From JABDMH01 sp050298535 (GTDB lineage: Bacteria; Bacteroidota; Bacteroidia; Chitinophagales; Saprospiraceae), in NCBI GenBank assembly GCA_050298535.1, contig JBNKUI010000075.1, positions 1 through 64,000 on the forward strand: a stretch of 64,000 bases of DNA, given 5' to 3'. Position numbers and translations under genes: made by a program. Positions within the stretch are counted from its first letter, which is position 1, and every line of letters begins with the position of its first letter. The notes under the pieces were generated by a model. The model was given only the letters and a program-made list of their open reading frames with translations. It ran no database searches and was not told where the DNA came from. Positions 17,804-26,080 of this stretch are shown piece after piece.

Positions 17804-17935
17804 ATTATACTGCCTAACTATTGATAGATTTTGGGTCTGGATAGAAATTAATTTCATTACATCATCGAATGGTTATTATCCGATAATAAGAATTCAGATT
17901 CAATATTGTCTTGAAGGAAAGACCTCCACTACTTT

Positions 17936-19006
17936 TTAAATAAAGTCATAGGAAGACACATAGGTGGGCATGTTCCTGATTACTTCAATCTGGTCTTCCG
18001 ACATATTTTCAAAGGAAGCCATAATGAGGGAGTCCGAATCCTTTACAAATTTGTTGAGAAGTCCCATTTTACGTGAATTTTTGAATGAGGCATAATGTGG
18101 ACTTGTTTGATCATACCACCATAAAGCAGAATAGACGCCAAATTCACTAATGACGTGTTCGACTAACCTGAAAAATCGATCCATTTTTCCTGGCTGAAAA
18201 TACAGACCTTCTAGTGCGATGAATTCAAATCGTCTGGGGTTGATGATTCGGCGTATCAGCGGAATCTTTGGAGCCCAATTCACAATAAATTTACCCATTC
18301 TCCCCGGCAAATGGCTGATGACCCAGAGGGCTTTATGGGCCTGGATGCCGGCAACGATCTCTCCATTTTCGCGGTAGATAAAATAATTATCCTCAATGAA
18401 TAGTGTGTCAAAATTCAGGAACCCATGTCCTGCATAGAAGGCCTCAAGTTTACTCAGGATTTCTTTTCGAGTATGAGGATCGACGGCTCGTTCGACTTGA
18501 TCATTTTTTCGTGGGAATAACCGATTAAATCCAAGAGTGCATATTAGGCTTATCTTTTCATAATGTACACTTTCTACGACGCCTAAGGAGCGAAGATTCC
18601 TGGCCTCCACAACCGCATAGAATATGGCCGGGTCTTTCTCATCTTTGCGGATGAGGTTCATGGTAAGGGCAGATCCGCGGGTCACCAGGCCAGTACCCCG
18701 AATTGCCGGATTAGCAGCCAGGTATCGAGCAAAATATGACTTGAAAAAGACATCCTCGAATTTGGCCTGACGCTCTATAAACAGCACCATGGCCATGAGC
18801 TCCCCTTTTTTTCGGAGGGTAATAAGAATGGGATTCTTAATGTTCTTAACTCGTTTGGATGTCTCTAAATGTTCATAAAGGGTTTCTTCTGTACCCCATA
18901 CAATATGGTCCAGAAAATCGATAATCTCTGGAGAGAATCCCACTTGTTTGTGTAGGGTTAGAGATCCCTTTTCATAGATTTTTATGGGAGATACTGCGGG
19001 ATTCAT
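17936..19006 (-). CDS. GNAT-like acyltransferase protein of unknown function
   Basis: 356 residues, no signal peptide or membrane helix. The N-terminal half has a GNAT-like pattern: strands LITLRKKGELMAMVLFI and DVFFKSYFARYLAANPAIRGTGLVTRGSALTMNLIRK, where RGTGLVTRG lies where acetyl-CoA-binding loops occur. The middle has GFNRLFPR, and the C-terminal half is another alpha/beta region (YFIYRENGEIVAGIQAHKALW) that may be a second GNAT-like unit. I cannot assign a substrate. It is flanked by the repeat-rich region on one side and 270 bases of non-coding DNA on the other. Confidence 0.6.
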   Translation of the reverse strand: MNPAVSPIKIYEKGSLTLHKQVGFSPEIIDFLDHIVWGTEETLYEHLETSKRVKNIKNPILITLRKKGELMAMVLFIERQAKFEDVFFKSYFARYLAANPAIRGTGLVTRGSALTMNLIRKDEKDPAIFYAVVEARNLRSLGVVESVHYEKISLICTLGFNRLFPRKNDQVERAVDPHTRKEILSKLEAFYAGHGFLNFDTLFIEDNYFIYRENGEIVAGIQAHKALWVISHLPGRMGKFIVNWAPKIPLIRRIINPRRFEFIALEGLYFQPGKMDRFFRLVEHVISEFGVYSALWWYDQTSPHYASFKNSRKMGLLNKFVKDSDSLIMASFENMSEDQIEVIRNMPTYVSSYDFI

Positions 19007-19276
19007 TATTTCTTGTCTCGATTGGTCATACTATCGATTATTTATAGGATCATATGAAATATGAGCCGCGGTATCCTATCGTAGGTATGAGTATGTAAAT
19101 GCATGATCTTAAAAGGGTAAAGTTGAACCTACCCCTTACTTTTTGAAAAGTCAATGATCCTTATCAGTCTCTGGTAAGAATATAAAAAAGTATTTACGAT
19201 GAATACGGGCCATTTACCTTTTCTTGCAGCACCGAAGTATCTTACCAAGATTTTATATGATATCGAATAAAATATC

Positions 19277-20341
19277 TTATTGCCTTTGTTTTATCACGTT
19301 CTCACAGGTTTTGACCAGATAAAAGGAAAGCATCCAAAAGTTTTTAAAGGCCTTATTTTTGGTGTATCCTTTTGAATATCGATAGTAAATCTGCTGAATG
19401 ATTCCAGCCAATCGAAACAAGCCATAAACCCTGTAAAATCTGAAATCATCAATGGTCTTACCCGTTTTTTGGCTATAATAAGTAATGACCTCTTTTCGAG
19501 TGAGCATACCCTGGACATTGCTGGGTTGCCGACGCATAGATTTTATAAAGAAATCATCGTTTGCTTCCACCCAATATGCCATACTACAGCCCAGATCCAT
19601 CAGGGGATCACCAATAGTTGACAGTTCCCAATCGAGCACCCCGATGATTTCGGAACGATCGTTCGGGTTTAGCACCACATTATCCAATCGAAAATCATTA
19701 TGTATTAAACAAAGCCGTTCTTCCCGGGGCATATTTTGTGCAAGCCATCGCATGACTTTTTTTCCTGAGGGAACATTCCAGGTTTTTGCATCTGCATAGC
19801 GCTTATTCCAACCGCCGATCTGTCTTTCAATGTATCCGGCACCTTTGCCGAGTTCCTTCAATCCTGCTTCAGTAGGATCCACCTGATGCAGCTCAATGAA
19901 TGTATCCCAAAATGAGTAGCATAGTTTTCGGATTAATTCAGGATCCCATTCATAGGGTCCGGGAAAATTTTTTCGTGGTATGATGCCTATCAGCCTTTCC
20001 ATCAAATAGAATGATGAGCCAAGTACAGATGCATCATCACATACGGCTATCATCTTGGGAACGTAGGGAAAAAAGGGTTTGAGCCTCTTTTGAATTTGAT
20101 ATTCCCGGGGCATGTTATGAGCACCGGCCGCCTTTTTTCCCGTGGGAGCTCTCCTTAGTATTAAATCTTTATCAGAGAATTGTAATCGATAGGTCCAGTT
20201 GGATGCACCACCAGAAAACTGGGTGATAGTCGGCGTTCCATTAATACCAGGTACGTGTTGATTCAGCCAGGGCATGAGTCGTTCGAGATCGAGTTCTTCA
20301 CCGGATCGTTGGGGCCTTTCCAGATCCTGGACCTTAGCCAT
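19277..20341 (-). CDS. Phosphotransferase of the ACAD10/11 N-terminal (APH) type
   Basis: 354 residues, cytoplasmic. The aminoglycoside-phosphotransferase fold is clear: FSGGASNWTYRLQF and DLILRRAPTG form the nucleotide-binding lobe, CLIHNDFRLDNVVLN carries the catalytic HxD, and IGVLDWELSTIGDPLMDLG carries the metal-binding Asp. This is the subfamily fused to acyl-CoA dehydrogenase in animal ACAD10 and ACAD11, where the kinase phosphorylates 4-hydroxyacyl-CoAs. Here it is separate, but its ATG (20341-20339) shares one base with the TAA of the acyl-CoA dehydrogenase gene, so translation is probably coupled. A joint role in hydroxy-fatty-acid catabolism is inferred. Confidence 0.85.
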   Translation of the reverse strand: MAKVQDLERPQRSGEELDLERLMPWLNQHVPGINGTPTITQFSGGASNWTYRLQFSDKDLILRRAPTGKKAAGAHNMPREYQIQKRLKPFFPYVPKMIAVCDDASVLGSSFYLMERLIGIIPRKNFPGPYEWDPELIRKLCYSFWDTFIELHQVDPTEAGLKELGKGAGYIERQIGGWNKRYADAKTWNVPSGKKVMRWLAQNMPREERLCLIHNDFRLDNVVLNPNDRSEIIGVLDWELSTIGDPLMDLGCSMAYWVEANDDFFIKSMRRQPSNVQGMLTRKEVITYYSQKTGKTIDDFRFYRVYGLFRLAGIIQQIYYRYSKGYTKNKAFKNFWMLSFYLVKTCENVIKQRQ

Positions 20342-21564
20342 TAGTGGAGATACTTTTTAAACTCCAGTCGGGAAATCATACGCATGTGTACTTCATCCGG
20401 ACCGTCCGCCAATCTCAGTACGCGCGCCTGAAGGTAGAAACTAGACAGAGGAAAGTCATCCGACAGCCCGGCTCCTCCGTGTATCTGCATAGCCATATCT
20501 GTGACTTCCTGAAGTACATTAGGGGCTACCACTTTGATGGCAGATATCTCCGTCATGCTTTCTTTCACTCCGACGGCATCAATCTTCCATGCAGCATAGT
20601 ACGTGAGTAACCTTGCCTGATCGATGGCTAGTCTGGCCTTTGCAAATCGCTCTGCATTTCCACCTAGCTTAGCCAATGGTTTTCCAAAGGCCTGGCGAGT
20701 ACCACTGCGGATGATGGCCAGTTGCAAAGCACGCTCGGCAGCACCCATACAGCGCATGCAGTGATGAATTCTCCCCGGGCCCAATCTGCCCTGGGCAATG
20801 GCAAATCCAGCGCCATAATCCATGAGCAAGTTTTCCTTTGGTATTCGAACGTTATTGAAATGTACTTCTCCATGCCCGCCAGGTGGATCGTAGGTTCCAA
20901 ATGTGGTGAGCATGCGTTTGATTTCGACGCCAGGTGTGTCCAACGGGACCAGCACCATGCTATGCTGTCGGTATTTGTCATCGGAGCCTTTGGTCTTGCC
21001 CATCACGATAGCTATCCTGGCGTCTGGATGCCCCAGACCGGTGGTCCACCATTTTTTTCCATGTACGATAATCTCATCCCCATCGGGTTCGATAGATGTT
21101 TCTATGTTAGTTGCGTCGGAACTTGCCACATCGGGCTCGGTCATACAAAAGACGGACTTGATCTTTCCATCCAGCAGTGGTTTCAACCATTGCTGCTTCT
21201 GAGTTTCGCTACCGAAATGGTGCAGTACTTCCATATTTCCGGTATCGGGTGCATGACAATTGAAAATTTCTGCAGCGTTATGAATGCGCCCCATTTCTTC
21301 CGCCAATGGTGCATAGTCCAACACACTCAATCCCTGACCTTCCTCCTCATCCGGTAGAAACAAATTCCATAGACCCGCTTCCTTAGCTTTTGATTGTAAG
21401 ACTTCCAGGCCGGGATGCTCGGTCCAAGTTTCCCACTGGCCGTCAGGGTTATTAATCTTATGATAATTCATGTATTCACGCTCGAAAGGATATACATGAT
21501 CCTGCATAAAAGATTTGAGGCGATCGAGAAAATCCTGTGATTTTTGGGAACGTTGGAAGTCCAT
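20341..21564 (-). CDS. Acyl-CoA dehydrogenase (ACAD10/11-like)
   Basis: 407 residues, normal for the family. Segments in order are PDEEEGQGLSVLDYAPLAEEMGR, FCMTEPDVASSDATN (flavin and substrate loop), HGKKWWTTGLGHPDA, GPGRIHHCMRCMGAAERAL, RQAFGKPLAKLG, QIHGGAGLSDDFPLSSFY and a C-terminal RVLRLADGPDEVH, where the Glu is the expected catalytic base. The enzyme oxidises acyl-CoA with FAD; the ACAD10/11 branch removes the phosphate left by its kinase partner on 4-hydroxyacyl-CoA. The partner gene overlaps its stop codon by one base. No promoter was identified; the start at 21564 is the only good one. Confidence 0.9.
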   Translation of the reverse strand: MDFQRSQKSQDFLDRLKSFMQDHVYPFEREYMNYHKINNPDGQWETWTEHPGLEVLQSKAKEAGLWNLFLPDEEEGQGLSVLDYAPLAEEMGRIHNAAEIFNCHAPDTGNMEVLHHFGSETQKQQWLKPLLDGKIKSVFCMTEPDVASSDATNIETSIEPDGDEIIVHGKKWWTTGLGHPDARIAIVMGKTKGSDDKYRQHSMVLVPLDTPGVEIKRMLTTFGTYDPPGGHGEVHFNNVRIPKENLLMDYGAGFAIAQGRLGPGRIHHCMRCMGAAERALQLAIIRSGTRQAFGKPLAKLGGNAERFAKARLAIDQARLLTYYAAWKIDAVGVKESMTEISAIKVVAPNVLQEVTDMAMQIHGGAGLSDDFPLSSFYLQARVLRLADGPDEVHMRMISRLEFKKYLH

Positions 21565-21859
21565 CTGTATTGACTATGAAATTTTCTTTACTGGATAGTA
21601 GTAATATAGTGAGCTGAAGGGACTTCTCCTAACGCTAGATAGCCCTACGGTGAGGCGTTAGCTACTGAAATAGCAGGATAAACCCCATCTCATAAAGAAC
21701 CAGGACTTATGACTTTCCATAAGAAGAGATCTTTTTATAAACCCTGAAATGTGAGTCATGTGCCTCCATTTTTTGCGTATCTTCTTAGGCAGTAGCAAGA
21801 TTTGTGCTAATGACCTATGAACGAGAGTATATCCAATTTTGAAACCATTGTTCAGTGAT

Positions 21860-23119
21860 ATGACAGATTACTCTTTTCATCCTGCCTATTTAACCTTTAA
21901 CAACCCTGAGCTTGAGCAGCAGTATATCCATGAAAATGATGGAAATCATATTCAATTCTATCGGGCTGGACTTATTCTTTCTATCCTCGTTTGGTTAGGG
22001 GGACTTATATGGTCATATATCATCATTCCTCAGTATATCGTCCAGTGCGCAGTTATCATCGTGGGAGTCCTTGTTCCCATATTTGTGCTCGTATTTAGGG
22101 TGACCTATTTATCACCCATACCTCACTATTTTCAAGGTCTTATAGCACTTGCCAACCTTGTAGCGGGATTAGCCATCCTTTATATCAGCATTTTTCTGCT
22201 TGAGGATTATGGTATCGCATCCGTATCCATTGCCATTTTGATAGGCTTTGCACACTTTATCCTTAAGCTGCGATTTAAAATAGCCGTTGTTATTACGATT
22301 GCTTATACACTCGTGGCTCAAATACTGGTATTAGCTGAGGGAAATTATACCCTGATTGACTTGCTCGGCATGAGCCTGGGGTTTTGGGTAGCCATGATAG
22401 CATTTGGGTTGGCTGGATACTATCATGAGAAAATACTTAGAAACTCCTTTTTACAAGATCTTCAAATTGCGGCACAAAGAGAGCAAATAATTGAAGAACA
22501 GGCAAAGTCAAAGAAATTATTGCTAAACATACTGCCCGAGGAGGTTGCAAAGGAATTAATGGAAACCGGAAATGCTAAACCAGCAAAGTTTGAAGAAGTA
22601 TCCATTTTATTTTCAGATTTTATTGGTTTTACCAATATCGTGGCCACGATCCCCACAAAAAAATTAATTCATGAATTGAATGAATTATTTAGTGCTTTTG
22701 ATGACATTATGGAATCTGAGGGGATCGAGAAGATCCAAACTGTTGGTGATGCGTACCTGGCAGCTTGTGGAGTTCCCAAAGAAGTGCCTGACCATGCCGT
22801 ACGCTGTGTACGTGCTGGAAAAAAGATCATCCACTTTTTAGAACAACGCAATAGGAAAAATGCCATCAAATGGAATATTAGAATCGGAGTACACTCAGGA
22901 CCCATTTCAGCTGGTGTAGTTGGCAAAAGGAAATTTGCCTACGATATATTCGGTGATACAATAAATACGGCAAGTCGAATTGAAACTGCGGGTGGAGAAA
23001 ATAGAATCAATGTCTCTGCATATACTTATGACCTGATTAAGGAAACTTTTCCCTGCAAATATCGTGGTAAAATTAATGCCAAAGGTAAGGGTGAATTGGA
23101 TATGTACTTTGTCAATTGA
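21860..23119 (+). CDS. Membrane adenylate cyclase (class III)
   Basis: 419 residues from the ATG at 21860; a TTG at 21839 is less likely. Six membrane helices lie at about residues 36-57, 62-82, 93-113, 118-135, 140-158 and 168-187, followed by a linker helix with the LLLNILPEEVAKEL signature. The catalytic domain has metal ligands Asp253 (FSDFIGFT) and Asp297 (VGDAYLA), purine-specificity residues Lys291 and Asp362 that favour ATP, and transition-state residues Asn369 and Arg373 (INTASR). It should make cAMP at the inner membrane. A second class III cyclase with a PAS domain lies at 49421. It is a single gene; no partner phosphodiesterase or Crp-type gene is in the window. Confidence 0.9.
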   Translation: MTDYSFHPAYLTFNNPELEQQYIHENDGNHIQFYRAGLILSILVWLGGLIWSYIIIPQYIVQCAVIIVGVLVPIFVLVFRVTYLSPIPHYFQGLIALANLVAGLAILYISIFLLEDYGIASVSIAILIGFAHFILKLRFKIAVVITIAYTLVAQILVLAEGNYTLIDLLGMSLGFWVAMIAFGLAGYYHEKILRNSFLQDLQIAAQREQIIEEQAKSKKLLLNILPEEVAKELMETGNAKPAKFEEVSILFSDFIGFTNIVATIPTKKLIHELNELFSAFDDIMESEGIEKIQTVGDAYLAACGVPKEVPDHAVRCVRAGKKIIHFLEQRNRKNAIKWNIRIGVHSGPISAGVVGKRKFAYDIFGDTINTASRIETAGGENRINVSAYTYDLIKETFPCKYRGKINAKGKGELDMYFVN

Positions 23120-23234
23120 AAGGTCAATTCAGGCCTATAACAGGTTGCATTGACATCACTTAGAGAATGTACCTGGAGTTATTAAGATATTTTATCTTAA
23201 GATAGATAGTGAAGAATGGCAAAATAATAGATCA

Positions 23235-23957
23235 ATGATAAAGTTCTTTCGAATAATACGGCAGAAGTTAATTGCAGAAGGAAATCTAAGGAAGTACGCA
23301 TTTTATGCTATTGGTGAAATATTATTAGTAGTAATTGGCATCCTCATGGCTTTACAGGTAAATGGGTGGAACGAAGCAAGAAAAGATAATATAGAGCAGA
23401 AGGCACTGCTGGTCAATTTTGTTGAAGACCTGCAAGCAGATTCAACCAGAATGAGTAGTACCCAAAATAGAATAACTCGAATCATGAATCTGCATAAAGA
23501 ACTGTACCTTATCGGAGTGAAAGGTGAGAATGGCGGGGACTTGGATGACATCCAAATGATACGGGCATCTGTACTACTGGATTTGGTATCAATGGAAAAT
23601 GATCCCTTAATAGCTTCCAAGATATCTGGTGAAAAGTTGAGAAATGAAATGGGGGATTATTTCAGAATTATGAACAATACGATTCGTATTGAACAGAAGT
23701 TTCGTTCGTTTGTGGAAGACAGAGTGCGACCTTACCTTGGTAGTAAAGAGCTTTTTGACTTGAATGTCCTCTTTGAAGATGGAAAAATAGGAATCGATAA
23801 AGGTGGTCTGATAGCCATAAGTAAAGTATCAGAATTCCAACAGATTTTATATGAGGCGTATGTGAAATGCAAAAACATACAAGACTTTTTAGGGATCCTC
23901 ATGACTCAGAATAGCAAACTAAAAGATCAGATTTATAATGAAATAAGGTCTTTGTAA
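23235..23957 (+). CDS. DUF6090 family membrane protein, copy 2
   Basis: 240 residues with the same architecture as the copy at 5970: basic start (MIKFFRIIRQKLI), one membrane helix at about 24-45 (GEILLVVIGILMALQVNGWNE) and a helical soluble domain. The soluble part differs strongly from the other two copies, while the first 50 residues are conserved. This implies a shared membrane anchor or insertion signal with diverged outer domains. The third copy follows 217 bases downstream in the same direction. Function unknown. Confidence 0.85.
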   Translation: MIKFFRIIRQKLIAEGNLRKYAFYAIGEILLVVIGILMALQVNGWNEARKDNIEQKALLVNFVEDLQADSTRMSSTQNRITRIMNLHKELYLIGVKGENGGDLDDIQMIRASVLLDLVSMENDPLIASKISGEKLRNEMGDYFRIMNNTIRIEQKFRSFVEDRVRPYLGSKELFDLNVLFEDGKIGIDKGGLIAISKVSEFQQILYEAYVKCKNIQDFLGILMTQNSKLKDQIYNEIRSL

Positions 23958-24174
23958 TATTTGGGAGAATTAAACTAATCACAAACTACCAAGTGGTAAT
24001 ATTTTTATGTTGCGATTACCAATTGTTGGGCAATGAGTGAGGGAACAAGGTGGAAAGGAGTCACTACTAATTAGGTGTTGGCTAATTATGCATTCCATCG
24101 AATAAGGGGTTAAAATTAGTAAACAGAGTTATGTTAGACAATTAATCGACACGTTACTGATAAAATGGAAAATC

Positions 24175-24909
24175 ATGCTGAGGTTATTTCGGAAAATAAG
24201 GCAAAAATTTCTTAATGAAAGTAGGATGAGAAAGTATCTGATCTATGCGGTTGGAGAAATACTGCTCATTATTGTTGGAATCTTAATTGCCCTGCAGATT
24301 AATAATCTGAACGATGATTCTAAGGAAGAGAGGATCTTGATCTCCGACCTAAAGAATGCCCAGGAATACATTCGAGGTGAAATCGAAAGTGAGGACACCG
24401 AGAGACAAAATCTACATGCCTGGATCGACACGATTCAGCAGTCATTAAGAATAATTGAAGAAGTAGATGAACTGTCAGCCGAGGATAGTATCTATATCTT
24501 CGGCGCACTCAGACATTTGCGTAAAGTCGGACTAAAGACTGGTGAAGTAAATAGTTTGCATCATTTATCAACCAGTGTCTCAAAATCGGATCGGGAATCC
24601 AGACATGAACTCGTCTCAGTAATTAGTCAGTTAATCAATGAGATCCAAAAAGGGGATTATTTGGATAATAGCTTTTATGAAGATTTACTTGCCAGGGATA
24701 GGTTAACTGATCCAGCAATATGGAGGAGCAACTCAAAAGGAGAGATGATTTATAATTTCCAGTTAATGAAGACAAATTATGAATGGCAACATTATTTTAG
24801 AAGATCAATTAACTATAAGAAATTAGCCGTTAGTTTCTCTACGACAATAATTGATAAGTATACAGAGCTGAACAGGCAAATAGAAGATATGTTAGATGAC
24901 CTAGAATAA
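24175..24909 (+). CDS. DUF6090 family membrane protein, copy 3
   Basis: 244 residues. The start MLRLFRKIRQKFLNESRMRKYLIYAVGEILLIIVGILIALQINNLND is abbreviated here as a basic stretch, then GEILLIIVG and ALQINNLND, the family hallmark. The C-terminal domain is charged and helical (ISDLKNAQEYIRGEIESEDTE). It is the second of a tandem pair with the copy at 23235, and may share a transcript with it, although the 217-base gap makes separate promoters possible. Function unknown; DUF6090 genes often occur in several copies per genome. Confidence 0.85.
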   Translation: MLRLFRKIRQKFLNESRMRKYLIYAVGEILLIIVGILIALQINNLNDDSKEERILISDLKNAQEYIRGEIESEDTERQNLHAWIDTIQQSLRIIEEVDELSAEDSIYIFGALRHLRKVGLKTGEVNSLHHLSTSVSKSDRESRHELVSVISQLINEIQKGDYLDNSFYEDLLARDRLTDPAIWRSNSKGEMIYNFQLMKTNYEWQHYFRRSINYKKLAVSFSTTIIDKYTELNRQIEDMLDDLE

Positions 24910-25076
24910 GAAAATGAAGAACCGTCATGGGTCTACCTTGAATCACCTAAGGGAAATCAATAAATATTGTAATTTTGCTATCGATCTTCCGGGAACCAAT
25001 ATATGTAGTTCTGATCAACAGAAAGTAGCGGTTATTGCGAGTATTCCTGTGTCATAGAACCACCTAGCAGAGAAAG

Positions 25077-25772
25077 ATGAAAACGCCTAAATTTAAGACA
25101 GCTCACCTATGGCTTCTGATACCCCTCGTGATTTTTCTCAGTGGTTTTTATTATACGTACTGGAGAGTTTTTCCCGAGGTACTGTTCAGACGGCATGTCC
25201 ATGCAATTACGGCTACATTATGGATTTTAATTCTGGTACTTCAACCCTGGATTTACAATAATAAGTCCACCCGATATCATAGAAAACTTGGATTTGTGGG
25301 TTTATTTCTTGCAGGTGGAGTGGTTTTTACGGCATTGGCACTACTTCCGTTCAATGGCCCAGCATATGGTATCACATTCAGCAACTTAGTGCAACTTGCG
25401 GGATTTTCATTTTCTGTCATCCTGGCCATGTTTAACTCAAGAGATTATAAGAAACATGCGCGTTGGATGATTTCTTCTATTTTCTGGATTTTTCCTCCGG
25501 CTACCAGCCGGTTAATTGGCTTTATCATGTGGTCCCTGAACGATTATGAAGGATCCATGTGGAGAATTGAAGCATGGTACGCTAGCTTGTTCACAGTGAT
25601 TATTCCTCTTTCTATCATGATGTATATTGACTACCGTAAGGAGAAGGTCATCTATCGTGCATACCTAATCCCGGCCATTGCCGCTTTTCCGATCATTCTG
25701 CTTAACCCCATTTTGCAGGAATCTGAATGGTGGGTCAACTTCTGTAAAACAGTGATAGGGCAAGGGGTTTAG
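25077..25772 (+). CDS. DUF2306-type integral membrane protein
   Basis: 231 residues with about six to seven hydrophobic helices (for example residues 11-29, 43-61, 72-92, 101-118). Conserved-looking polar residues inside the membrane part, RRHVHAITATLWILILVLQPW and RYHRKLGFVG, followed by DYKKHARWMI, match DUF2306 membrane proteins, in which the histidines recur. Function is unknown; the repeated His pattern suggests metal or haem binding, but this is not shown. It is a single gene with no obvious partner. A possible minus-strand gene relic lies just downstream. Confidence 0.7.
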   Translation: MKTPKFKTAHLWLLIPLVIFLSGFYYTYWRVFPEVLFRRHVHAITATLWILILVLQPWIYNNKSTRYHRKLGFVGLFLAGGVVFTALALLPFNGPAYGITFSNLVQLAGFSFSVILAMFNSRDYKKHARWMISSIFWIFPPATSRLIGFIMWSLNDYEGSMWRIEAWYASLFTVIIPLSIMMYIDYRKEKVIYRAYLIPAIAAFPIILLNPILQESEWWVNFCKTVIGQGV

Positions 25773-25966
25773 TAAGATCTCAATGACAGGACCAGGCGCT
25801 GCGTGCCAAATTTCCATTTGATCGAGAGAAACTCTTCTTTCCCTCCGGCGCATTCTGTAATTCTGCATTCTTGTCCGGAGAATGCTGTGTAGTTGCTAAC
25901 CTGCCTGTGGCAAAAAGGTAACTTCTGTTGAAGCTCTGATATTCCAGTCACCGGATAAATTGTAAT
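25769..25966 (-). pseudogene. Possible C-terminal relic of a secreted protein
   Basis: A minus-strand frame of about 65 codons ends at 25769 and is open back to about 25966, with only a GTG start. It reads VSNYTAFSGQECRITECAGG followed by a segment ending SLRSY, which looks like a real folded domain with two cysteines. There is no signal peptide or ATG. I do not recognise the family; it may be an old gene end. Confidence 0.3.
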
Positions 25967-26080
25967 TTAAGGAAGATCTTACCAGGACTACGATATTGAT
26001 GACCACTCCGGATTTTGGCATTTAGATACAAACCGGGTGGGAGAGTTTTAGATAATGAATGAGATTAAACTTGCGGAATT

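Larger units (their letters stand above)
16327..17935. other. 1.6-kb non-coding region rich in repeats
   Basis: No convincing gene; frames such as 16990-17265 lack motifs and starts. It contains a duplicated block (16486-16802 and 17316-17664) and two further near-identical elements in inverted orientation (about 17403-17483 and 17723-17803), annotated separately. It is likely a landing site for small mobile or REP-type elements. Confidence 0.65.
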
